DNA from: Chlamydiales bacterium | Lineage (GTDB): Bacteria; Chlamydiota; Chlamydiia; Chlamydiales; JAACFD01 | Reading direction: 5' to 3' | NCBI GenBank assembly: GCA_009937555.1 | Contig: JAACFD010000046.1 | Location: 1-10,544, forward strand | DNA: 10,544 bases | Part shown: positions 1 to 6,533 of the stretch, one piece after another | Layout of the letters: every line of letters starts with the position of its first letter | How positions within the stretch are numbered: position 1 is the first letter of the stretch | Program-made: the position numbers and the translations under genes | Notes under the pieces: model-generated | The model's input: the letters and a program-made list of their open reading frames with translations, nothing else | Databases searched by the model: none | What the model was told of the DNA's origin: nothing

Positions 1-3
1 TAT

Positions 4-1056
4 TTAGAGGCTAATAAGCGTCCAACTATTCCCATCAGGATCTTTTATTAAAACTGTTTTTTCATCGATAACCTTAGCTCCTAAGGTCATCACTTTCTTA
101 CTAATCTCAGCAAAAAAAGAGGGCTTTACCTGTAGGGTAAATGCTTGCTCTTGCTCTTGCTCACTCTCAACTAACCTTAAATTTAGGCCAGCTCCGTAAA
201 GGTTTGCTAGGTCAGACTCTTTGCTTTCCAAACAAAACCCTAAAACTCGGCGATAAAAGCTAAGCGCTTTTTTCATGTCTTTTACAGCCACACAAACAAA
301 GGCCTTAGCCTGGGCATTTAAACGCTTCTCGATTGCTCTTAAGTCACTAGTAGACTCTTGCTGCTGACTTGTATCTCGAGCTAAAAAGCTCAAATATAGG
401 TCTGGTCGCCTAAGCCTTGTTTTCTCTAGTGCTTTTTGCCTTCTCCACTTAGCCACTTCTTTATGATTACCGTTCAGTAATACTTCAGGGACATCTTGTC
501 CTTGATAGTTAGCTGGCCTTGTGTAGTGAGGGCAATCTAAAAGCCCCGACTCAAAAGAGTCATTGCCTGCTGTGTGCTCATTCCCGAGTACTCCGGGAAT
601 AAAGCGGGCCACTGCATCTAATAGTACAATAGAACTCAGACAACCATTTGTTAAGACATAGTCACCAATACTAATTTCGCAATCTACATCTTTATCAACT
701 ATTCTTTGGTCTATACCTTCGTAGTGACCGCAGAGTAGTATTAGGTGCTGCTTCCCAGCTAATTCCTTACAAAGTTCAGGACTTAGCTTTTTGCCTTGAG
801 GTGATAAGAAAACAACATAGCTATCTTCTTTTTTCACACTATTAATAGCATCCCTAACGGGCTGTGGCTTTAAAAGCATTCCAGGCCCTCCACCAAAGGG
901 CCTGTCATCTACGCTTCGCTTATCTTCAGCAAAGCTTCTTATATCGTGCTGTTGAACAGAGAGGATCTTTTTCTTCTGAGCCTTTTTTAGAATACTCTCG
1001 TTAAGAGGGCTCTCAAAGTAGGCGGGAAAGAGAGAGAGGATATCTACGTTCAACAT
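4..1056 (-). CDS. trmD: TrmD tRNA (guanine-N1-)-methyltransferase with C-terminal VOC-like domain
   Basis: The product methylates N1 of G37 next to the anticodon of tRNAs using S-adenosylmethionine, which prevents +1 frameshifting. Residues 1-230 form a SPOUT-type TrmD: SPQG (85-88), CGHYEGID (109-116), GDYVLT (131-136) of the deep-trefoil-knot SAM site, and the DSF...GLLDCPHYTRP stretch (166-181) that contains the expected catalytic Asp. The family is usually about 230-260 residues. This protein has 350 because residues about 250-350 form an extra glyoxalase/VOC-like domain (FYRRVLGF at 267-274, KDPDGN at 338-343). The normally conserved GGE of the knot loop reads NGC (137-139). The ATG lies 8 bp after rpsP, so the two are almost certainly co-transcribed, but no strong Shine-Dalgarno is visible. 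The extension matches the length I recall for chlamydial TrmD; the role of the VOC part is unknown. Confidence 0.95.
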   Translation of the reverse strand: MLNVDILSLFPAYFESPLNESILKKAQKKKILSVQQHDIRSFAEDKRSVDDRPFGGGPGMLLKPQPVRDAINSVKKEDSYVVFLSPQGKKLSPELCKELAGKQHLILLCGHYEGIDQRIVDKDVDCEISIGDYVLTNGCLSSIVLLDAVARFIPGVLGNEHTAGNDSFESGLLDCPHYTRPANYQGQDVPEVLLNGNHKEVAKWRRQKALEKTRLRRPDLYLSFLARDTSQQQESTSDLRAIEKRLNAQAKAFVCVAVKDMKKALSFYRRVLGFCLESKESDLANLYGAGLNLRLVESEQEQEQAFTLQVKPSFFAEISKKVMTLGAKVIDEKTVLIKDPDGNSWTLISL

Positions 1057-1064
1057 GGCTCTAA

Positions 1065-1403
1065 CTAGCTAGCAGCTTGAGCTTTCTTTCTTTGCCTTCT
1101 TTTAGCAACTTTTTTTGCTTTTCTTGCAACAAGAGCCTGATGAATTTCTTTCATTAGTTCAGGAGCACCTTTTTTAACTAGAGAAGCTGCATTTTCAGAA
1201 AGCTGAGCACCTTGCTCAAACCAGTATTTTATTCTATCTGCTTTTACGCTTAATTTCTTTTCAGTTTCTTCTTCAAACGGATTTAACCAACCTAAAGTCT
1301 CTATGTACTTACCATCTCTTGGAGATAGAGCATTAGTTAACACTAATCTGTAAAAAGGACGGTTAGTTCTTCCTTGTTTTCTTAAACGAATTTTTAAAGC
1401 CAT
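1065..1403 (-). CDS. rpsP: 30S ribosomal protein S16
   Basis: This is a small-subunit ribosomal protein that binds 16S rRNA during assembly of the 5' domain. The N-terminus MALKIRLRKQGR and the following RPFYRLVL and GKYIETLGWLNP segments are typical of S16, and DRIKYWFEQGAQLS marks the second half of the fold. At 112 residues it is longer than the common 80-90. The extra length is an Ala/Lys/Arg-rich tail from about residue 88, probably disordered and rRNA-binding. It lies between ffh (5-bp gap) and trmD (8-bp gap). The start is supported by a strong GGAGGA site eight bases upstream of the ATG. Confidence 0.97.
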   Translation of the reverse strand: MALKIRLRKQGRTNRPFYRLVLTNALSPRDGKYIETLGWLNPFEEETEKKLSVKADRIKYWFEQGAQLSENAASLVKKGAPELMKEIHQALVARKAKKVAKRRQRKKAQAAS

Positions 1404-1408
1404 GTTAT

Positions 1409-2716
1409 TTATCCTCCAAATGCTTTTAGCATTTGCTTTTTGTTCGGTAGATTTTTAAATAGTTTTCTAGCTTGTTTAAATGATTTCACCAGCTTATTTA
1501 TATCCATAATTTCGCAACCACTTCCGCTTGCGACTCTCTTTTTTCTAGAGTGAGAAAGTTCTACCTTCTCTACTCTTTCATCTGGAGTCATGGATAAGAT
1601 AAGCGCTTCAATCTTTCTAATTTCTTTGTCTGAAACTTGATCTAATGGCAATTTATTAGCTCCTGGTATCATCTTAAGAATACTCTTCAGTGAGCCCATT
1701 TTTTTTACCATTTGTATCTGCTTCAAATAATCATCATAGGTAAAGCTAGCATTTCTGATTTTTTCTTCCAGGCCTTTAGCATCTTTCTCATCGATAACTT
1801 CTTGGGCTTTTTTAACTAGATTTACAGTATCACCCATGCCTAAAACTCGATCAGCAAGCGAGCGTGGATTAAATTCCTGTAAATCACCAAGCTTTTCACC
1901 AATGCCCTCAAAAATTAGAGGTCTTTTGGTTACTTCTAGTATCGATAAAGCAGCTCCAGCTCTTGCATCCCCATCCAACATTGTTAGCACATGTCCACTT
2001 ACATCAACTTGCTCATGAAATTTAGAAGCGACATTAACAGCTTCTTGTCCTGTTTGAGCGTTAGCTACAAAAAGTGTGTGCTTTGGCTGGATGGTTTGCT
2101 TTAGGCTTTTAAGCTCTTGCATCAGCTCTTCATCTACCTGAAGACGACCAGCAGTATCAAAAATCACTACGTCATAGTCGCCGCTTTTTTTCATAGCATG
2201 TTTAGCTACTTCAACGGGGTTTTGCTCCCCTTCCAAGCGAAAAAAATCAACCTGAGTTTTCTCAGCTAGGATACCTAATTGCTCCACAGCAGCTGGTCTT
2301 TGTAGATCGCATGCTACCAGGAGGATCTTGTTTTTCCCTTTCTTCTGCAGCCACTTAGCTAACTTTCCGCAAAAGGTAGTCTTTCCAGACCCCTGTAAAC
2401 CACAAACCATAATGTTGCTTGTGTCTGCGTCAAGATTAAGCTCAGGCTCATCATTTCCCAAAAGAGAGACTAGTTCATCATGTACAATTTTTATAAACTG
2501 CTGTTGTGGTGAAACTGCTTTAAGTACTGTTTCCCCTACAGCTTTTTGTTTGACAATTTTAATAAAATTCTTAACAACAGAATAGCTCACGTCAGCTTCT
2601 AGCAGAGCTAAGCGAACTTGTCGTATAGCATCTACTAAATTTTCTTCTGATATTTTCTTTTTAGAAGAAAAAGAAGAAAAGATCCCCTGAAACTTATCTG
2701 AAAGCGTGTCAAACAT
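1409..2716 (-). CDS. ffh: Signal recognition particle GTPase Ffh (SRP54)
   Basis: This is the protein subunit of the bacterial signal recognition particle. It binds signal sequences on nascent chains together with 4.5S RNA and docks with FtsY at the membrane. The N domain covers about residues 1-95. The G domain has a P-loop GLQGSGKT (106-113), CDLQRPAA (136-143), DTAGR (187-191) and the region LTMLDGDARAGAAL (244-257). The M domain (about 295-435) has MGSLKSILKMIPG (340-352) and the RNA-binding helix-turn-helix RKKRVASGSG (391-400). The length of 435 is normal. Two oddities are that the guanine-specificity motif TKxD reads TMLD, with Met at 246 (the codon is ATG), and that the usual DAM(T)GQ reads NAQTGQ (219-224). 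A 91-bp gap separates it from prmC, so it may have its own promoter; rpsP follows after 5 bp. Confidence 0.97.
   Translation of the reverse strand: MFDTLSDKFQGIFSSFSSKKKISEENLVDAIRQVRLALLEADVSYSVVKNFIKIVKQKAVGETVLKAVSPQQQFIKIVHDELVSLLGNDEPELNLDADTSNIMVCGLQGSGKTTFCGKLAKWLQKKGKNKILLVACDLQRPAAVEQLGILAEKTQVDFFRLEGEQNPVEVAKHAMKKSGDYDVVIFDTAGRLQVDEELMQELKSLKQTIQPKHTLFVANAQTGQEAVNVASKFHEQVDVSGHVLTMLDGDARAGAALSILEVTKRPLIFEGIGEKLGDLQEFNPRSLADRVLGMGDTVNLVKKAQEVIDEKDAKGLEEKIRNASFTYDDYLKQIQMVKKMGSLKSILKMIPGANKLPLDQVSDKEIRKIEALILSMTPDERVEKVELSHSRKKRVASGSGCEIMDINKLVKSFKQARKLFKNLPNKKQMLKAFGG
1412..1417 (-). promoter_or_regulatory. Strong ribosome binding site of rpsP embedded in the ffh stop region
   Basis: On the minus strand GGAGGA ends eight bases before the rpsP ATG. 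These six bases are also the final two Gly codons of ffh, directly followed by its TAA. Most other starts in the window have weak or no Shine-Dalgarno, so this one stands out. It fits high ribosomal-protein output and coupled translation of ffh and rpsP. Confidence 0.85.
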
Positions 2717-2765
2717 ATATATATTTTCTCTTAAAAGTCCCTATGAAGAAGAAATTCCTTTCTCG

Positions 2766-2793
2766 CACATAGATCTTAAAATTAAGGTGTTAA
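2766..2793 (-). promoter_or_regulatory. Possible promoter upstream of ffh
   Basis: In the 91-bp gap between prmC and ffh the minus strand reads TTAACA, a 16-base spacer, then TATGTG. The -35 box is close to consensus (5 of 6), while the -10 box is poor. It would give a leader of about 45 nt before the ffh ATG. The gap is much wider than the 5-9 bp gaps elsewhere in the cluster, which favours an internal promoter, but read-through from prfA-prmC is equally compatible. Confidence 0.3.
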
Positions 2794-2807
2794 TAGTACT
2801 AAAAAAA

Positions 2808-3647
2808 TCATTCTATTTCAAGCAAAAAGAAGCGGTCTCTCCCAGACCAATCCTTTCTAATTTCACCTTTATCCAAAAATATTTTTTTAATTTCATCACC
2901 CTGGGAAGCGCCTATCTCAAAATAGACTTTCTTATTGACTATAAGCGACTTACCAATAGTTTCAAAAAATTTCTTATAAAAAGATAACCCATCTTCCCCT
3001 CCTGCAAGAGCAAGATGCGGCTCAAATTTGCCCACTTTTGAGGAAAGTTCTTTCATATCCTGCCCACTTAGATAAGGTGGATTGGATACCAAATAGTCAA
3101 TTTCAAAGGGAAATTTCTGCAAGTTGAGTAGGTCAAGCTGGATAAACTCAACTTCAACCTGATTATGCTCAGCATTTTTTTTAGCTAAGGTCAAAGCTTC
3201 TTGGGAGATATCAATAGCTATCACCTTCAAATGAGGAAGCGCTTTTTTAATACTAATGGCTAGGCAAGCACTACCAGTACAAAAATCGACCAAAATCTGA
3301 CCATGCTCAGAGCATTTTTGCAACTCTTGAACGATCATTTCTGCTAGGATTTCTGTCTCTTGCCTAGGGATAAGCACAGCAGGTGTAACACAAATTTCTG
3401 TGCCAAAAAAATCAACCCTACCCAATACATACTCAAAGGGTTCTCCAGACTTTATCCGAGACAAGTACGCCTCTAACTCCGTACATTCCTTCCGATCTAG
3501 CTGATAATCCTCTTGCTGTTTCTTAAGGCAAAGGCGTGTAATAAAAGATTCAAGAATTTGCTGTGAAAAATGATACGATCTTACCCCATAGTCAGGTTCT
3601 AATGCCTTTTGCAAAACTTCTAGAGCCTGATTCAAAGAATAATTCAT
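2808..3647 (-). CDS. prmC: Peptide chain release factor N5-glutamine methyltransferase PrmC (HemK)
   Basis: The product transfers a methyl group from S-adenosylmethionine to the side-chain amide of the Gln in the GGQ motif of release factors. This raises termination efficiency. Residues 1-85 form the helical N-terminal release-factor-binding domain, with SGEPFEYVLGRVDFFG (67-82) typical of the family. The Rossmann methyltransferase follows, with TPAVLIPRQETE (88-99), a SAM-binding segment around DFCTGSACLA (121-130), AIDIS (144-148) and the catalytic NPPY (189-192). The 279-residue length is normal. Motif I is slightly unusual: the common LGTGSG reads FCTGSA. The gene starts 9 bp after prfA, which encodes its substrate RF1, a common and functionally sensible pairing. 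Confidence 0.96.
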   Translation of the reverse strand: MNYSLNQALEVLQKALEPDYGVRSYHFSQQILESFITRLCLKKQQEDYQLDRKECTELEAYLSRIKSGEPFEYVLGRVDFFGTEICVTPAVLIPRQETEILAEMIVQELQKCSEHGQILVDFCTGSACLAISIKKALPHLKVIAIDISQEALTLAKKNAEHNQVEVEFIQLDLLNLQKFPFEIDYLVSNPPYLSGQDMKELSSKVGKFEPHLALAGGEDGLSFYKKFFETIGKSLIVNKKVYFEIGASQGDEIKKIFLDKGEIRKDWSGRDRFFLLEIE

Positions 3648-3656
3648 GAGAAAATA

Positions 3657-4727
3657 CTAGCTTTCAAGTTCCTGAGCATAAAAATAAGCAACAAGAGCAT
3701 TTGCAAACTCCGCTAAATCTCCCATAATGACTCTATCCAAGTGATACTTTGTGAGATTAATACGGTGATCTGTCACTCTATTTTGAGGAAAGTTGTAGGT
3801 ACGAATACGTTCTGAACGATCTCCTGAACCTATCTGAGAAGCCCTTTTACTTGATTGCTCATCATGAGCTTTCTGCTTAGTAACTTCCATAATTTTAGCT
3901 TTAAGCAGTCGCATACAAATATCTCTATTTTTAATTTGACTACGTTCACTCTGACAAGTTACGACAATTCCTGTGGGCTCGTGAGTCATCCTTACAGCCG
4001 AGTCTGTTGTATTAACGTGCTGGCCACCAGCTCCAGAAGAACGGTAGGTATCGATCCTTAAATCTTTCTCTTCTACATTCACATCTTCTTCTTCACCAGG
4101 CTCCATTAATACTGCCACAGTAATAGCAGAAGTGTGAACCCTTCCTTGCGTCTCTGTTTCAGGGACTCTTTGAACTCTATGGGTTCCAGCCTCATACTGT
4201 AAGTAACGGTGCACATTTTTCCCTGAAATGACCATGCTATATTCTTTATAGCCCCCAATATCAGACGAGGAAGCTGATAATTCTTCACAAGTCCAGTTGT
4301 GACTATCTGCAAATAAGCGATACATTCTAACACAGTCGCCAACAAAAAGTGCTGCTTCATCTCCCCCTGTTCCCGCTCTAAGCTCCAGAATAGTATTGTT
4401 ACTATCGTGGGGATCAGGTGGAACTAGTAGGTTTTGCATTTCTTGCATCTTTAACTCTAGCTCTTTTTGATTAGCTTCTATCTCAGCATCTAGAGCTTCT
4501 AAAAGTTCTGCATCTTCTTCAAGGGACTTCAACTCTTTATTGTCTTTGATATTTTGTTCGAGATCTTCAATGTGCTGACTGCAAGCTTTGATATCATTTA
4601 GGTGAGAATGCTCTTGAGAAAGCTCTTTAAAACGCTTTTTATCAGAGAAAACACCTGGATCGCCTAATTCTTGCTCTACTTCCTCTAAGCGCTTAAGAAG
4701 CTTTTCAACTTTATTTTTGACTGTCAT
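3657..4727 (-). CDS. prfA: Peptide chain release factor 1 (RF1)
   Basis: RF1 recognises UAA and UAG stop codons in the ribosomal A site and triggers peptidyl-tRNA hydrolysis. The N-terminal helical, coiled-coil-prone domain (about 1-105) is Glu/Lys-rich. The codon-recognition tripeptide is PET (189-191) in RVPETETQGRVHTSA, which assigns it to RF1 (PxT) rather than RF2 (SPF). The catalytic GGQ is at 234-236 within SSGAGGQHVNTTDSAVR, and GSGDRSERIRTYNFPQNRVTDHR (301-323) is a family signature. The length of 356 is standard, with no frameshift site, as expected for prfA. Its Gln236 is the predicted target of PrmC, encoded 9 bp downstream. Just upstream of the ATG is the U-tract of a terminator-like hairpin, with AGG as the only Shine-Dalgarno candidate. 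Confidence 0.97.
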   Translation of the reverse strand: MTVKNKVEKLLKRLEEVEQELGDPGVFSDKKRFKELSQEHSHLNDIKACSQHIEDLEQNIKDNKELKSLEEDAELLEALDAEIEANQKELELKMQEMQNLLVPPDPHDSNNTILELRAGTGGDEAALFVGDCVRMYRLFADSHNWTCEELSASSSDIGGYKEYSMVISGKNVHRYLQYEAGTHRVQRVPETETQGRVHTSAITVAVLMEPGEEEDVNVEEKDLRIDTYRSSGAGGQHVNTTDSAVRMTHEPTGIVVTCQSERSQIKNRDICMRLLKAKIMEVTKQKAHDEQSSKRASQIGSGDRSERIRTYNFPQNRVTDHRINLTKYHLDRVIMGDLAEFANALVAYFYAQELES

Positions 4728-4734
4728 AAAAAAA

Positions 4735-4779
4735 CCTAAAAAAAAACATTCTTTGCCACAGTAAAGGACAAAGAATGTT
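4735..4779 (-). terminator. Intrinsic terminator or attenuator between rpmE and prfA
   Basis: In the direction of transcription a perfect 11-bp stem (arms 4769-4779 and 4745-4755, reading AACATTCTTTG and its complement) with a 13-base loop is followed at once by a run of T. A second T-run directly precedes the prfA ATG at 4727. The structure is the clearest rho-independent terminator in the window and should end the rpmE transcript. Its U-tract and the only AGG available as an RBS for prfA lie together, so the hairpin can also affect prfA expression. Confidence 0.85.
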
Positions 4780-4804
4780 GTAACTTAAAATAAAACTATA
4801 GACC

Positions 4805-5113
4805 TTATTTTTCTTCTTTAGAACTACCTTCGTCCTTAGAATCTTGGCCTTTTTCTTCTTTCTTAGAAGAACCTTTCTTTCCGTAACGCTTCATAAACTT
4901 GTCTACTCGTCCTTCAGCTACAAAACGTTGTGAACCACCAGTAAAGAATGGGTGAGAGGCTGAAGAAACAGGTAAACGGTAAACTGGGTATTCCTTTCCT
5001 TCGTATTCTTCGGTTTCTTTCGGTTGTAGCGTAGACCCACATACAAATTTATATCCTGTAGAAGAGTCAACAAATAGAACTTGCTGGTATTTAGGGTGGA
5101 TACCTTTTTTCAT
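4805..5113 (-). CDS. rpmE: 50S ribosomal protein L31, zinc-free (type B-like)
   Basis: This is a large-subunit ribosomal protein that forms part of the bridge between subunits. MKKGIHPKYQ (1-10), VCGSTL, SSASHPFFTGGSQRFVAEGRVDKFMKRYG (50-78) are L31 hallmarks. The CxxC zinc pairs of the classical form are absent; the only Cys is residue 25. This places it with the zinc-independent type B (YkgM/RpmE2-like) group, although chlamydial annotation usually keeps the name rpmE. The 102-residue length includes a Lys/Glu/Ser-rich low-complexity tail from about residue 79. It has its own promoter (5157-5186), a good AAGGT site 8 bases before the ATG and a strong terminator behind it, so it can be expressed as a single gene. 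Confidence 0.93.
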   Translation of the reverse strand: MKKGIHPKYQQVLFVDSSTGYKFVCGSTLQPKETEEYEGKEYPVYRLPVSSASHPFFTGGSQRFVAEGRVDKFMKRYGKKGSSKKEEKGQDSKDEGSSKEEK

Positions 5114-5156
5114 AACTGAGTACCTTGTTGTGTAATTTTTATTTTAAGAATAATAA

Positions 5157-5186
5157 AGTATAGCGCTTTTTCACCCTAAAACACAA
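5157..5186 (-). promoter_or_regulatory. Sigma-70/66-type promoter of rpmE
   Basis: On the minus strand TTGTGT and TATACT are separated by 18 bases; the -10 box is 5 of 6 to consensus and the -35 box 4 of 6. Transcription would start around 5150 and give a leader of about 35 nt that contains an AAGGT ribosome binding site (5122-5126). This is the best promoter candidate in the window. Its -35 box overlaps the weak hairpin that follows the malic enzyme gene. Confidence 0.6.
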
Positions 5187-5197
5187 GAATTTTTGTG
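5178..5197 (-). terminator. Weak candidate terminator after the malic enzyme gene
   Basis: A 5-bp stem (CACAA with TTGTG, arms 5193-5197 and 5182-5186) with a 6-base loop is followed by TTTT on the minus strand, 18 bases past the malic enzyme stop. It is short and AT-rich, so termination may be partial and some rpmE expression could come from read-through. Confidence 0.3.
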
Positions 5198-5214
5198 GAT
5201 TTCTTTAAGCTAAG

Positions 5215-6384
5215 TTACGAAAGAGCAGCCTTTTTAACAGCTTTAGCAATTTCAACAGGCACTTTAAAATTGAAAAGAGCTGGCAAAATTTCTGTCACAG
5301 AAGGAGTTTCTAGAGAATTAGCCAAGGCCATAGCAGCAGCGAGTTTCATTTCAGGAGTAATACGTGCCGCTTCTGCATCTATCGCCCCTCGAAAAAGACC
5401 TGGAAATACCAAGGCATTATTTACTTGATTGGGAAAATCACTCCTCCCTGAGGCATAGATAACAGCTCCCCCTTTTTGCGCTTCTTCGGGAACTATTTCA
5501 GGGTTGGGGTTAGCTAAGGCAAAGATAAAAGGCTTGTCTGCCATACTTTCTACTTCTTTTGCTGATAACAGATTAGGTTGACTAACTCCTATAAAAACAT
5601 CTTTACCTACTAAAACTTCTTTTAAAGAGCCTTTTTCATGAGAGAGATTTGTGAAAGTCGCCAGCTCTGCTTTACTTTGGTTAAGGTCTGTCCTACCAGC
5701 AAAAATGGCTCCTCTGGAGTCACAAACTATGATTTCATTCACAGCTAAACTTCCTGTAGCATCGCCAGACTTACTTAAAATTTTAGCAATAGCATTTCCA
5801 GCTGCACCTGCACCAGATATAACTACATTAAGCTCCTCGAGCTTTTTACCCGTAACTCTACATGCATTTATTAGAGCTGCCATTACCACTATAGCAGTCC
5901 CATGCTGATCGTCGTGGAACACAGGAATGCCTAGGTCCTGTAAGCGCCTTTCAACTTCAAAACACTTGGGAGCGGCAATATCTTCTAAATTTATCCCTGC
6001 AAAGCCCGGAGCTAAATTTTCAATAGTAGCCACTATACTATCTACATCCTGGCGACGTAAGCAAATAGGCCATGCGTCGATGCTAGCAAATTTTTTAAAT
6101 AAAATAGCTTTTCCTTCCATAACAGGCATTGCTGCCTCTGGTCCAATATTACCTAGTCCTAGAACAGCTGAACCATCTGTTACAATAGCAACAGCATTTC
6201 CTTTTACGGTTAGTTGATTAGCCTGTTTTAGATCTTCCTTAATAGCTTGGCATGCTGCAGCTACCCCTGGGGTATAGGACAAAGATAGATCATCCTGGTT
6301 CTCTAGAGGAGCTTTGCTAATAGTAGCTAACTTTCCTGAGTACTTTTCATGATATTCTAGCGATAATGCAAACCAATCCTTCAT
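5215..6384 (-). CDS. Malic enzyme, short bacterial form (malate to pyruvate + CO2)
   Basis: The product oxidatively decarboxylates malate to pyruvate and produces NADH or NADPH, linking the TCA cycle to pyruvate. Visible motifs are SYTPGVA (36-42) with the catalytic Tyr, VTDGSAVLGLGNIG (68-81), MEGKAILFKKF (89-99) with the catalytic Lys, INLEDIAAPKCFEVE (131-145) with metal-binding Glu/Asp, PVFHDDQHGTA (154-164) and the nucleotide-binding GAGAAG (191-196). At 389 residues it matches the compact malic enzymes; it lacks the C-terminal phosphotransacetylase-like domain of the long MaeB form. Cofactor choice cannot be read reliably from the sequence, so no symbol is given. It is transcribed alone, divergently from the rhomboid-like gene. 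A weak GGGA lies 5 bases before the ATG. Confidence 0.95.
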   Translation of the reverse strand: MKDWFALSLEYHEKYSGKLATISKAPLENQDDLSLSYTPGVAAACQAIKEDLKQANQLTVKGNAVAIVTDGSAVLGLGNIGPEAAMPVMEGKAILFKKFASIDAWPICLRRQDVDSIVATIENLAPGFAGINLEDIAAPKCFEVERRLQDLGIPVFHDDQHGTAIVVMAALINACRVTGKKLEELNVVISGAGAAGNAIAKILSKSGDATGSLAVNEIIVCDSRGAIFAGRTDLNQSKAELATFTNLSHEKGSLKEVLVGKDVFIGVSQPNLLSAKEVESMADKPFIFALANPNPEIVPEEAQKGGAVIYASGRSDFPNQVNNALVFPGLFRGAIDAEAARITPEMKLAAAMALANSLETPSVTEILPALFNFKVPVEIAKAVKKAALS

Positions 6385-6533
6385 TAGAATCCCGGGTATA
6401 TTCAGTTAAAAATAAGTGATAATTAGGCTTTTTCTTATGCATTCTTTATAAAAAAGAACAGGTATTTTAATATACAGTTAATTACTTTCACATTACAAGC
6501 GAAAGCTATATACAACCACTTAAATAGAGTTTT
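6385..6533. promoter_or_regulatory. Divergent intergenic region between malic enzyme and rhomboid-like genes
   Basis: This AT-rich 149-bp stretch must hold promoters for both directions. On the plus strand the best candidate is TTTCAC, 17 bases, TATACA (-10 at 6509-6514), which would put the start about 13 bases before the rhomboid-like ATG; the -35 match is poor. On the minus strand TTATCA, 16 bases, TATACC ends about 12 bases before the malic enzyme ATG, implying a very short leader. No clear operator palindrome was seen. Confidence 0.35.

Noticed and set aside
1836..2585. Plus-strand open frames of 60 and 85 codons antisense to ffh
   Set aside because: Both are opposite the conserved Ffh GTPase domain and look like chance frames.
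2706..2987. Plus-strand open frame of 93 codons over the ffh-prmC junction
   Set aside because: It overlaps the conserved C-terminus of PrmC on the other strand, its composition is that of reverse-complemented AT-rich DNA, and it has no ribosome binding site.
4106..4360. Second minus-strand frame inside prfA (84 codons)
   Set aside because: It lies fully inside the RF1 GGQ-domain coding region in another frame and has no recognisable features.
3855..4780. RF2-type programmed frameshift in the release factor gene
   Set aside because: The gene has PxT (PET) rather than SPF and a single uninterrupted frame, so it is RF1 and needs no frameshift.
5195..5428. Plus-strand open frame of 77 codons antisense to the end of the malic enzyme gene
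   Set aside because: It lies almost wholly over a well-conserved coding region, has no Shine-Dalgarno, and its sequence resembles no known family; it is a shadow frame.
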